From Flavobacterium restrictum (GTDB lineage: Bacteria > Bacteroidota > Bacteroidia > Flavobacteriales > Flavobacteriaceae), in NCBI RefSeq assembly GCF_007097245.1, contig NZ_VJZT01000003.1, positions 308,920-372,919 on the forward strand: DNA of 64,000 nucleotides. Direction: 5' to 3'. The notes below the pieces were generated by a model. It worked only from the letters and a program-made list of their open reading frames with translations. It was not told where the DNA came from and did not search any database. Numbering within the stretch: the first letter of the stretch is position 1; each line of letters starts with the position of its first letter. Below, one piece after another: positions 26,002 to 33,183 of the stretch. The translations under genes were made by a program, and so were the position numbers.

Positions 26002-26919
26002 TTAGCAATTTTGGGTTGTTTTACTATCGGTTTCAATAGTAGTATGGTGCACGTTGAGGTGGAGCAATTCGTGTTTGATTTTGTTTTTGAGGATTTCGAT
26101 TTCGGTATTTGATAATTCAGGCCCAACGATTACATGTCCCGTTAGTGCATTATTGGTGGTGCTAATTGCCCAAACATGTACGTGCTGGAAATCGACTACG
26201 CCATTTATTTTCAGGATTTCGGTTTTTATTTTTTCCAAATCAATGGTATCGGGCACGCCATCAAGCGAAAGGCGCAAACTCTTTTTGAGTAAATTCCAAG
26301 TGCTGGCTATAATTATCACACAAATAAGTAAGCTCAAAACAGGATCTATCCAATACAAATGGGTATAATACATGAGGATTCCACCTACTACAAGTCCTAA
26401 TGAAACCATGGCATCCGAAGCCAAATGCAAGAAAGCCGATTTTACATTTATATCTCTTTCTTTATCGTTAAAAAACAGAAACGCCGAAATGCCGTTTATG
26501 ACTATTCCAATTCCGGCAACAACGGCAATAATTTTTCCAGGTAGGGGTTCTGGATTTTGAAATCTAAAAAGGGCTTGGTAGCCAATTGCTCCAATGGAAA
26601 TAAGCAGGATTACGGCATTGAGAAGGGAGATTAAAATAGATGATTTTTTGTACCCATAAGTGTATTTTGCGGTCGATTTAGAGTTGGATAATTTGAAAGC
26701 CAATAATGCTAAAGCCAAACCTGCCACATCCAGGAAATTATGCCCTGCATCCGAAAGTAATGACAACGAATTGATTTTCAAACCAATGATTATTTGGATA
26801 ATAACATAGGCCATGTTTAAAATGATGCCAATGACAAAGGCTTTTTTCAGACTTTTTATTTCGGGAGCATTACTGTGCGAATGTCCATGGTGCGGGTCTT
26901 TATGGTGGTTTTCGTTCAT
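26002..26919 (-). CDS. Cation diffusion facilitator (CDF) metal transporter
   Basis: A membrane exporter, probably for Zn2+ or Co2+, of 305 aa from ATG 26919. The start is preferred because the next 20 residues (MNENHHKDPHHGHSHSN) form the His-rich N-terminal tail typical of CDF proteins, and the extra 53 upstream codons run into a repeat. Membrane helices carry SLLSDAGHNFLDVAGLALAL (HxxxD) and HLASDAMVSLGLVVGG (the second HxxxD), forming the tetrahedral metal site. The C-terminal cytoplasmic domain has DFQHVHVWAISTTNNALTGH. It interrupts the Moco cluster on the opposite strand and converges on moeA. Confidence 0.93.
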   Translation of the reverse strand: MNENHHKDPHHGHSHSNAPEIKSLKKAFVIGIILNMAYVIIQIIIGLKINSLSLLSDAGHNFLDVAGLALALLAFKLSNSKSTAKYTYGYKKSSILISLLNAVILLISIGAIGYQALFRFQNPEPLPGKIIAVVAGIGIVINGISAFLFFNDKERDINVKSAFLHLASDAMVSLGLVVGGILMYYTHLYWIDPVLSLLICVIIIASTWNLLKKSLRLSLDGVPDTIDLEKIKTEILKINGVVDFQHVHVWAISTTNNALTGHVIVGPELSNTEIEILKNKIKHELLHLNVHHTTIETDSKTTQNC

Positions 26920-27051
26920 GGTGTGATGGTCGTGGATGGCTGTTTTTTTTAAGGATTTACTTGTGATTTTAAGTAAAATAGCATTGTCAAATGTATGAAA
27001 TAAAGCGTGTAAATCCCTTTCGTTTTTTATATTCTTACTGTGTTTTTTCTT

Positions 27052-27167
27052 GCGTGAGGGATAGTAGCAAACCGCCAAAGCGGTGCGGATAGCCCGACAG
27101 CAGTATAAAAAGGGGCCGCTAGCACGTAATGAGAATAGCCCCTTTTTATACTGGTGGCACGCCCAAA
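27052..27167 (+). repeat. Intergenic repeat element, copy 1
   Basis: It begins GCGTGAGGGATAG and ends CACGCCCAAA. Inside is a hairpin with perfect 16-bp arms (27101-27116 and 27138-27153, core CAGTATAAAAAGGGGC). The same termini occur in reverse order at 29227-29353, so the two copies are inverted around modE-tauE-mobA-moaD. The inner parts of the copies differ, as expected for a family with conserved ends and a variable centre. Confidence 0.75.
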
Positions 27168-27246
27168 TTGTTGTCAGGCAAGGGCTTTACAGGATTCTTG
27201 GTGTAACAAAAAGAGTTTTTGTAGTGATTTATTTTAACTATCTTTT

Positions 27247-27270
27247 CGTTATATTTGCAAAAGTATAACG
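27247..27270 (+). promoter_or_regulatory. ModE operator overlapping a promoter -7 box
   Basis: CGTTATAT (27247-27254) and ATAACG (27265-27270) are the two ends of a 24-bp palindromic site; including flanks, perfect 10-bp arms TTTCGTTATA / TATAACGAAA lie at 27244-27253 and 27264-27273. The E. coli modA operator has the same outer sequence (CGTTATAT...ATAACG) and the same 24-bp length. The Bacteroidota -7 box TATATTTG (27250-27257) lies inside it. Binding by the ModE-like protein encoded 12 bp downstream would block its own promoter. Confidence 0.75.
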
Positions 27271-27282
27271 AAATTCTATCTC

Positions 27283-27609
27283 TTGAAAATTAAAAGCAAA
27301 ATTTGGATTGAAACCGAGGAGGGTATTCTCATCAGTGAGGGTCGGGTGCAGTTGTTGCAGCTCATTGATGCCACGGGATCGCTAAATAAGGCGGCCAAGG
27401 CGATGAATATTTCCTATCAAAAGGCATGGAAACTGGTGGACGCTTCGAATAAAGCGTCGGGAATACCGCTTATTGAGTCGCAAGTTGGCGGCAATAAAGG
27501 CGGTGGGACGGTGCTTACGCCTTATGGAAAAAAGCTGATTGTGGCGTTTGAAGCGATTAATTTGGCGTGTTGGGATTTTCTGGATTTAGAACTTAAAAAA
27601 CATTTATGA
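27283..27609 (+). CDS. modE: ModE-like molybdate-responsive regulator, DNA-binding domain only
   Basis: 108 aa from a TTG codon (KIKSKIWIETEEG). The LysR-like winged helix of ModE is unmistakable: GRVQLLQLIDATGSLNKAAK, AMNISYQKAWKLVDASNK and GGNKGGGTVLTPYGKKLI, equal to the GG-x-GGG-A-x-LT-x-YG wing of E. coli ModE. The C-terminal TOBE/Mop domains that bind molybdate are absent, so either another protein senses the metal or the short form responds differently. The stop overlaps the next start (ATGA). Confidence 0.88.
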   Translation: MKIKSKIWIETEEGILISEGRVQLLQLIDATGSLNKAAKAMNISYQKAWKLVDASNKASGIPLIESQVGGNKGGGTVLTPYGKKLIVAFEAINLACWDFLDLELKKHL

Positions 27610-28358
27610 TGACGGTTACGGATTTGTTTAATATGCCGCTTTTGTTGCTTTTGTTGCCCATAGTTGCGTTCTTGTATGCGAGCGTGGGACATGGTGGTGC
27701 GAGTGGTTATCTAGCCTTGATGAGCGTTTTTGCTTTTCCTATAGCGGTAATGAAACCTACGGCACTGGTGCTGAATTTATTTGTGGCTTCGGTGTCGTTT
27801 TATTTTTATTATCGGGAGCATAATTTTAAGTGGCATTTGTTTTATCCGTTTGCCATTACATCGATTCCTTTTTCGTTCATTGGGGGTTTCTTGACGGTGG
27901 ATACATTTTATTATAAGGTTATTTTGGCAAGTGTTTTGGTATTTGCAGTTGCGAAATTGCTAGGTTTTTTTGGTAAAGAAAAAACGGTAATTCAGCCTAT
28001 AAATATTCCTTTGGCGTTGGGTTTTGGGGCTGTAATTGGCTTTTTGTCAGGCTTATTAGGCATTGGCGGGGGCATTATTTTAAGTCCTATACTGCTCTTG
28101 CTGGGTTGGGCTACGATGAAACAAACGGCGGCAGTTTCGGCTTTGTTTATTTTGGTTAATTCAGTTTCAGGGCTAGTAGGTTTTGTTTCGCAGGGCGGGA
28201 GCTTGCCAGCTTCATCAGGAGTTTTGATTTTGATTGTTTTTATAGGCGGATTGTTTGGTGCTTTTTACGGTAGTAAGAAATTTAATTCGGCTCAATTGCG
28301 CTATGTTTTGGCTTTGGTCATTGGCATTGCTATTTTTAAATTATATACGACAGCATAA
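27606..28358 (+). CDS. TauE/SafE family anion transporter
   Basis: 250 aa with about eight membrane helices. The family pattern is clear: YASVGHGGASGYLALMSVF near the N-terminus, LVLNLFVASVSFYFYY, and in the second half GAVIGFLSGLLGIGGGIILS and AAVSALFILVNSVSGLVGF. TauE/SafE proteins export or import sulfite, sulfoacetate and similar anions. Its start overlaps the modE stop by 4 bp (ATGA), so they are coupled. Since no modABC genes are present in the window, an oxyanion such as molybdate is a reasonable but untested substrate. Confidence 0.85.
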   Translation: MMTVTDLFNMPLLLLLLPIVAFLYASVGHGGASGYLALMSVFAFPIAVMKPTALVLNLFVASVSFYFYYREHNFKWHLFYPFAITSIPFSFIGGFLTVDTFYYKVILASVLVFAVAKLLGFFGKEKTVIQPINIPLALGFGAVIGFLSGLLGIGGGIILSPILLLLGWATMKQTAAVSALFILVNSVSGLVGFVSQGGSLPASSGVLILIVFIGGLFGAFYGSKKFNSAQLRYVLALVIGIAIFKLYTTA

Positions 28359-28391
28359 TTTTCAAACACCCCATGGGGAGAAAAAAAAGAT

Positions 28392-28964
28392 ATGAAAGAG
28401 AATAATATGATTACAGGAATTATTTTGGCTGGCGGCAAAAGTCAGCGCATGGGAGTAGATAAAGGGTTGTTGTTGCTTCGGGACAAAACCTTTGTGGCTC
28501 ATATTTGTGCCGCATTACAGCCTATTGTAGGCGACAATATTGTGATTGTTTCCTCGAATCCCGCTTATGATACCCTGGGCTACACCCGAATTGAAGATTT
28601 GATTTCCAACAAAGGACCTGTTAGCGGCTTGTACTCGGCTTTGAAATTTTCTAAAACCAAAATAAATTTTGTTTTGAGTGTAGATGTTCCTTTGGTTACC
28701 ACCGAATTGTTGCAATGGATTTTGTCAAAACACGAGGATTCTTATATGGTGACGCAGGTTCAAGTACATAACAAAACGAGTCCACTCGTAGCAGTTTATG
28801 ATCGTTCGATGCGTATTGTTTTTGGGGAGCATTTGGCCGGAAACCAATTGAAATTGCGAGAAGTAATTGAGGATGTTAGCCATCAAACTATTGAAGTACC
28901 CGAAAAATGGGCCATTCAAGTGCAAAATATTAACACACAAGAGGAGTATAAAAACATACAGTAA
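28392..28964 (+). CDS. mobA: Molybdenum cofactor guanylyltransferase MobA
   Basis: Attaches GMP (or CMP) to Moco for enzymes of the DMSO reductase class. 190 aa. The N-terminal nucleotide-binding motif is ITGIILAGGKSQRMGVDKGL (about residues 7-26). A metal-binding Asp appears in LSVDVPLVTTELL, and the guanine-recognising part SNKGPVSGLYSAL is typical. It sits 33 bp after the TauE gene and its stop overlaps the moaD start (TAATG). Confidence 0.93.
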   Translation: MKENNMITGIILAGGKSQRMGVDKGLLLLRDKTFVAHICAALQPIVGDNIVIVSSNPAYDTLGYTRIEDLISNKGPVSGLYSALKFSKTKINFVLSVDVPLVTTELLQWILSKHEDSYMVTQVQVHNKTSPLVAVYDRSMRIVFGEHLAGNQLKLREVIEDVSHQTIEVPEKWAIQVQNINTQEEYKNIQ

Positions 28965-29206
28965 TGAAAATTGCTTTGAAATATTTTGGTTTGCTTGCCG
29001 ATATAACTAACAAGAAAGAGGAATTTTTTTTGTTGGAGGAAAGCACTATTGCTGTTTCTCTTTTGAAATCAAAAGTAGAAAACACGTACCAAGAACTAAA
29101 AAATACCAACTATGCTATTGCGGTAAATCAAGCAATGGCTAGTCTGGATTATATTGTAAAAGACCAAGATGTGGTTGCGTTTTTGCCTCCTTTTGCTGGG
29201 GGTTAA
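28964..29206 (+). CDS. moaD: Molybdopterin synthase small subunit MoaD
   Basis: The sulfur carrier of molybdopterin synthase, 80 aa with the ubiquitin-like fold (MKIALKYFGLLADITNKKEE) and the essential C-terminal Gly-Gly (VVAFLPPFAGG). MoeB adenylates this GG so that it can take up sulfur for MoaE. Start overlaps the mobA stop. It is the last gene before the second intergenic repeat. Confidence 0.95.
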   Translation: MKIALKYFGLLADITNKKEEFFLLEESTIAVSLLKSKVENTYQELKNTNYAIAVNQAMASLDYIVKDQDVVAFLPPFAGG

Positions 29207-29226
29207 AATCGATACGCTAAAATTCC

Positions 29227-29353
29227 TTTGGGCGTGCCCCTCCCGAAAAGGTCGGGTCGGGCTGTACGTTCCCGCTTTTTTTTGACTACCCTGTCAGGGT
29301 TCAAAACCCTGACAGGGTAGTCAAAAAAAGAGCTCCACTGCTATCCCTCACGC
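29227..29353 (-). repeat. Intergenic repeat element, copy 2 (inverted), with a 25-bp perfect hairpin
   Basis: It begins TTTGGGCGTGCC and ends CTATCCCTCACGC, the reverse complement of the ends of copy 1 (27052-27167). In its centre is a perfect 25-bp stem: seven T plus an 18-bp arm (29277-29301) and the complementary 29305-29329, with a 3-nt loop. The core ACCCTGTCAGGGTT is itself near-palindromic. The hairpin may also end transcription after moaD. Confidence 0.8.
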
Positions 29354-29376
29354 AAACAACGGGTATAAATAAAAAA

Positions 29377-30444
29377 ATGACTAACAAAACCAGATATTCC
29401 AGACAAATCACTCTTCCAGAAATTGGGGAACAAGGGCAGCTAAAATTGCTAAACGCACGTGTTTTGGTCATTGGAGCGGGTGGTTTGGGTTGTCCTGTTT
29501 TACAAAATTTAGCCGCCGCTGGAGTTGGAAGCCTCGGAATTGTTGATGGCGATGTGGTGGACGAGACCAATTTGCACCGTCAATTGCTGTACACCTTAAA
29601 AGATTGTGGCAACAGCAAAGCCGAAACAGCTAAAAAAACCATTTTAGAATTAAATCCAGAAATCAACGTAAACGTATTTCGGGATTTTTTCACAACTGAA
29701 AATGCTTTCAGAATTGTTCAAGATTACCAAATTATTATCGATTGCACCGATACAATTGCCGTTCGTTATTTGATAAATGATGTGGCTGTGTTTAAAAAAA
29801 TCCCCGTTGTTTATGCTTCCATTTATAAATTCCAAGGACAGGTTTCGGTTTTTAATTATAAAAACGGACCGAGTTATCGTTGTTTGTTTCCCGAGCAGGA
29901 AAGTTTAAAAGTTGTTCCAAATTGTGTCGAATCAGGAGTTTTGGGAGTTTTACCAAATACTTTAGGTGCATTTCAAGCCACCGAAGTTTTGAAAATAATA
30001 TTAGAAATTGGAGAAGTTTTATCAGGGAAATTATTGGTCTATGATGCTTTGCATTTTCAAACCCAAATTATCGAGTTTGCCAGAAATCCAAAAGCAATCG
30101 AAAAAGGTTTTATCAACGGAAGTCAGCTTTTGAATAGCAAAAAAACAATAAAAAATTTAAGTCCCGAAGCCTTTTTAGAAAAATGCAATCAGGCAGGAAT
30201 AATCGTTATCGACGTTCGAGAATTGGAGGAAACGCCAGAATTTAAAAGAGAAAATAGTATTCAAATTCCTTTAAAAGAATTGGAAGAATACAGTAAGAAA
30301 TTAGATAAAAATAAAGAAATCGTTTTGTTTTGCCAAACCGGTCAACGCAGTGAAGCCGCGATGAATTACCTTCAAAATTCAGGATTTATCGGAGTTTTTC
30401 ATTTAGCAAAAGGTATCGAATCTTTGAAAAATAAATTGCAATAA
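29377..30444 (+). CDS. moeB: MoeB-type adenylyltransferase fused to a rhodanese domain
   Basis: Activates the C-terminal Gly of MoaD (and possibly ThiS) by adenylation. 355 aa. The E1-like domain (about 1-245) has RYSRQITLPEIGEQGQ, the nucleotide loop VIGAGGLGCPVLQNLAAAG, the arginine segment NLHRQLLYT and DCTDTIAVRYLINDV. A single Cys in YRCLFPEQ remains from zinc-binding motifs otherwise lost. The C-terminal rhodanese domain (about 255-355) carries active Cys in VLFCQTGQRSEAAMNYL and could hand over sulfur directly, as in human MOCS3. Confidence 0.93.
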   Translation: MTNKTRYSRQITLPEIGEQGQLKLLNARVLVIGAGGLGCPVLQNLAAAGVGSLGIVDGDVVDETNLHRQLLYTLKDCGNSKAETAKKTILELNPEINVNVFRDFFTTENAFRIVQDYQIIIDCTDTIAVRYLINDVAVFKKIPVVYASIYKFQGQVSVFNYKNGPSYRCLFPEQESLKVVPNCVESGVLGVLPNTLGAFQATEVLKIILEIGEVLSGKLLVYDALHFQTQIIEFARNPKAIEKGFINGSQLLNSKKTIKNLSPEAFLEKCNQAGIIVIDVRELEETPEFKRENSIQIPLKELEEYSKKLDKNKEIVLFCQTGQRSEAAMNYLQNSGFIGVFHLAKGIESLKNKLQ

Positions 30445-30499
30445 CAATGTCAATAGCAATGACAATTTCAATAAAATAATAAAACAGGTTTTAGATAAT

Positions 30500-30568
30500 A
30501 CGGATTATAAATCAATTAAAAAGTAATCGGCGAAAATCCGTTTAATCCGTGTCATCTGTGGCCAAAAA
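30500..30568 (+). repeat. Interspersed repeat related to that in the pst operon
   Basis: AATCGGCGAAAATCCG (from about 30526), then TTTAATCCGTGTCATCTGTGG and CCAAAAAAA resembles GTTAATCGGTGAAATC...AATCTGTGGCAAAAA at 7079-7113. The copy lies just upstream of moaE, in the same orientation relative to the window. Confidence 0.5.
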
Positions 30569-30576
30569 AACAAAAC

Positions 30577-31074
30577 ATGTCAGATAAACAAACAAACATA
30601 CTCCCAGTTTCGGCTCCCTCCCCTTCGGGGAGGGCTGGGGTGGGGAAGAAAAGTTCCTTTATACAAGGAGAAATCACATCAGAATTTATTGGGAATTCCA
30701 TCGCTAAACACCAAAGCAAAACTACTATTGGAGCGCATAATATTTTTCTAGGCCAAGTTCGCGCCGATGTGATCGAAGGAAAAACCGTTGCAGCGATTGA
30801 ATACACCGCTTACGAAGAAATGGCAGAGCAAAGTTTCTACGAAATCCGTGAAGCCGCTTTCGCTAAATTCGATTTGACTTGTTTGCACATTTATCACAGT
30901 TTAGGTTTGGTAAAAACAGGAGAAATTTGCTTGTTTGTTTTTGTTTCGGCACCTAGACGCAAAGTAGTTTACGAAGCTTTAGAATTTTTGGTAGAAGCCA
31001 TCAAAGAAAAAGCCCCCGTTTTTGGTAAAGAGATTTTTGAAGACGAATCGTATACTTGGAAAAAAAATACATAA
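30577..31074 (+). CDS. moaE: Molybdopterin synthase large subunit MoaE, with a repeat-encoded N-terminal extension
   Basis: Makes molybdopterin from cyclic pyranopterin monophosphate together with MoaD. 165 aa, against about 140-150 usually. The core begins at about residue 27 (SSFIQGEITSEFIGN) and includes GAHNIFLGQVRAD, AIEYTAYEEMAEQ and RRKVVYEALEFLVEAIKEKAPVFGKE-like residues with the catalytic lysines in IKEKAPVFGKEIF. The residues before it (VSAPSPSGRAGVGKK) are encoded by a GC-rich palindrome, so the native start has been replaced by an ATG upstream of the insertion. Confidence 0.93.
   Translation: MSDKQTNILPVSAPSPSGRAGVGKKSSFIQGEITSEFIGNSIAKHQSKTTIGAHNIFLGQVRADVIEGKTVAAIEYTAYEEMAEQSFYEIREAAFAKFDLTCLHIYHSLGLVKTGEICLFVFVSAPRRKVVYEALEFLVEAIKEKAPVFGKEIFEDESYTWKKNT
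30616..30645. repeat. GC-rich palindromic repeat inside the moaE reading frame
   Basis: A perfect 8-bp stem CCCTCCCC-TTC-GGGGAGGG (30616-30623, 30627-30634) followed by CTGGGGTGGGG. It encodes PSPSGRAGVG in moaE. A related copy lies between genes at 11371-11395. The base composition is far from its surroundings. Confidence 0.75.
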
Positions 31075-31123
31075 AAAAATTGCACAGATATAATTAAGAA
31101 ATAAAATGATTGCTGATTTTTTA

Positions 31124-31213
31124 TTAACGATTTTTGATTTCAGAATTAGTAGAACTTCTGAAATCGACAATCCAATGTTTAACAACATCAAATCTGAAAT
31201 CAAAAATCGTTAA
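31124..31213. repeat. Inverted repeat upstream of moaCB
   Basis: Perfect 21-bp arms (31124-31144 and 31193-31213, TTAACGATTTTTGATTTCAGA and its complement) enclose 48 bp. The outer sequence continues with AATCTAAAATCC-type words often seen as intergenic filler in Flavobacteria. Its position 20 bp before the moaCB start means the mRNA would form a long hairpin there. Confidence 0.8.
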
Positions 31214-31232
31214 TCCCCAATCTAAAATCCCT

Positions 31233-32147
31233 ATGGTAGATATCACCCATAAAATCATTACCCAACGTACCGCAACGGCACAAGCCATTGTCAAAGTAGG
31301 TTCGTCAGCAACGATGAAGGCCATTTTAAACAATACCGTTCCAAAGGGAAACGTGCTGGAAGTATCCAGAACAGCGGGTTTGTTTGCCGTAAAAAATACC
31401 TCTAATTCCATTCCGGATTGCCATCCAATGCCGATTGAATTTACAGGAATTGAGTTTAAATTACAGGAAGATTCGGTTTTAATAGAAGTAACCGTAAAAG
31501 CCATTTACCGCACAGGCGTTGAGGTCGAGGCCATGCACGGCGCATCAATAGTAGCCTTGACAATGTACGATATGCTAAAACCCATTGACAAGCAAGTCGA
31601 AATTTCGACCATTAAATTGCTGCACAAAAAAGGAGGGAAATCGGATTTTGGTGTCAAAGAAAAAATGGATTTATCGGTTGCTGTGATGGTTTGTTCCGAT
31701 TCTGTGGCTTCAGGCAAAAAGGAAGATCGCGCAGGAAAAGTGATTACCGAAAAAATTAAAAATTTAGGATTAAGCGTGTCGAGTTATACGGTAATTCCTG
31801 ATGAGGTTTCGGATATTCAAGAAACAATAAACAAGTTTTGTGACAGTAATAAAGATTTAGTAATCATCACGGGCGGAACAGGTTTGTCTAACAGAGACGT
31901 TACGCCCGAAGCGGTGATTCCGTTGTTGGATCGCCGCATTCCTGGCATCGAAGAAGCCATTCGTGCCTATGGTCAAGAGAGAACACCTTATGCCATGTTG
32001 TCAAGATCCGTAATCGGTTTCAAGGGGAATACGTTGATAATGGCTTTGCCAGGTTCCGCAGCAGGTGCGAGCGAATCTATGGATGCCGTTTTTCCATCAA
32101 TATTGCATTTATTCAAAATATTAAACGGTTTCAACCACGGAAAATAA
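31233..32147 (+). CDS. moaCB: Bifunctional MoaC/MoaB (MoaCB) protein
   Basis: 304 aa from ATG 31233 (MVDITHKIITQRTA); the 33 codons before it are inside an inverted repeat and judged noncoding. The MoaC half (about 1-150) converts 3',8-cyclo-GTP to cPMP and shows the signature KNTSNSIPDCHPMP, EFTGIE, TVKAIYRTGVEVEAMHGASI and ALTMYDMLKPIDK. The MoaB half (about 155-304) adenylylates molybdopterin and shows VMVCSDSVASGKKEDRAGKV, VIPDEVSDI, ITGGTGLSNRDVTPEAV and GNTLIMALPGSAAGASE. Fused MoaCB proteins are known in Bacteroidota. Confidence 0.95.
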   Translation: MVDITHKIITQRTATAQAIVKVGSSATMKAILNNTVPKGNVLEVSRTAGLFAVKNTSNSIPDCHPMPIEFTGIEFKLQEDSVLIEVTVKAIYRTGVEVEAMHGASIVALTMYDMLKPIDKQVEISTIKLLHKKGGKSDFGVKEKMDLSVAVMVCSDSVASGKKEDRAGKVITEKIKNLGLSVSSYTVIPDEVSDIQETINKFCDSNKDLVIITGGTGLSNRDVTPEAVIPLLDRRIPGIEEAIRAYGQERTPYAMLSRSVIGFKGNTLIMALPGSAAGASESMDAVFPSILHLFKILNGFNHGK

Positions 32148-32154
32148 AAACAAA

Positions 32155-33141
32155 ATGCAAGACACACAAGGCAGAAATCACAATTATTTACGCATTTCGA
32201 TTACAGAACACTGTAATTTGAGGTGTACCTATTGTATGCCCGCCGAGGGAATTGCGCTTACGCCAAGAGCACACCTAATGACTGCCGACGAAATTGTGAC
32301 TATTGCCCAAACTTTTGTCAATCTCGGCGTCACTAAAATTCGATTGACGGGAGGTGAACCTTTGGTTAGAAAAGATGCCGCAGCTATTATTCAACGATTA
32401 GGGAAATTAGGGGTTGAACTGACCTTGACAACCAACGGAATTTTAGTTCACGATTTTATAGACACGTTCAAAGAGGCCAGAATTACGACTTTGAATGTCA
32501 GTATTGATAGTTTAGAAAAAGATAAATTCAATACCATTACCCGTAGAAATTATTTCGATAAATTATGGGAGAATTTGGATTTGCTTGATGGTAATGGTTT
32601 TTATGTAAAATTGAATGTTGTAGTGATTAAAGGTTTTAACGATAACGAAATTATCGATTTTATTGAATTAACAAAAGACCGAAACATTCAAATTCGTTTT
32701 ATTGAATTTATGCCTTTTGATGGCAATCAATGGAATAAAGAAAAATTAGTTTCCTATGCCGAAATTATGGATCAAGTGGAAGGTTTTTATTCTAATGAAA
32801 ATGTATTACGTATTCAAGACAAACCCAACGACACGGCAAAAAACCACAAAATTGAGTCTTATAAAGGAAGTTTTTCGGTAATTAGTTCCGTTACCAATCC
32901 ATTTTGTAGTACGTGCAATCGCATCCGTTTAACAGCTGACGGAAAACTAAAAAACTGTTTGTTTTCGAATTCAGAAACTTCATTGCTGGATACTTTGAGA
33001 GCAGGCGAATCCATCGAACCGCTCCTCTTTCAAAACATAAAATCCAAACATGCCATGCGAGGCGGAATGGATGATGATGCAAAATTTCAAAACCCAGAAT
33101 TGTTTTCCCAGAATAGGAGTATGATTAAGATTGGGGGATGA
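32155..33141 (+). CDS. moaA: GTP 3',8-cyclase MoaA
   Basis: A radical SAM enzyme for the first step of Moco synthesis. 328 aa. Cluster 1 is bound by CNLRCTYC (about residues 21-28) and cluster 2 by the C-terminal CSTCNRIRLTADGKLKNC. Also seen: IRLTGGEPLVRKD, TTNGILV, SIDSL and FIEFMPFDGNQW. The protein ends in Gly-Gly (MIKIGG), as needed for MoaA activity. It lies 7 bp after moaCB and closes the Moco operon. Confidence 0.97.
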   Translation: MQDTQGRNHNYLRISITEHCNLRCTYCMPAEGIALTPRAHLMTADEIVTIAQTFVNLGVTKIRLTGGEPLVRKDAAAIIQRLGKLGVELTLTTNGILVHDFIDTFKEARITTLNVSIDSLEKDKFNTITRRNYFDKLWENLDLLDGNGFYVKLNVVVIKGFNDNEIIDFIELTKDRNIQIRFIEFMPFDGNQWNKEKLVSYAEIMDQVEGFYSNENVLRIQDKPNDTAKNHKIESYKGSFSVISSVTNPFCSTCNRIRLTADGKLKNCLFSNSETSLLDTLRAGESIEPLLFQNIKSKHAMRGGMDDDAKFQNPELFSQNRSMIKIGG

Positions 33142-33183
33142 TTTTTTTACAACAATTTCAATGTTTAAAACCCAATTAATATG

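Larger units (their letters stand above)
26920..27282. other. 363-bp region between the CDF and modE genes
   Basis: It holds, in order: the CDF leader on the minus strand, one copy of an intergenic repeat (27052-27167) and the ModE-type operator with promoter box (27247-27270). The open frame extending the CDF gene to 27078 is low-complexity and judged noncoding. Confidence 0.6.

Noticed and set aside
26920-27078. 53-codon N-terminal extension of the CDF transporter
   Set aside because: The extension overlaps repeat copy 1 and is unlike CDF proteins; the His-rich tail starting at 26919 is the typical N-terminus.
29284-29322. Tandem ACCCTGTCAGGG words as a CRISPR-like array
   Set aside because: Only one inverted pair exists, with no regularly spaced direct repeats or spacers and no cas genes nearby.
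31134-31232. 33-codon upstream extension of MoaCB
   Set aside because: It lies inside the arms of the inverted repeat and shows no likeness to MoaC; MVDITHK at 31233 matches the family start.
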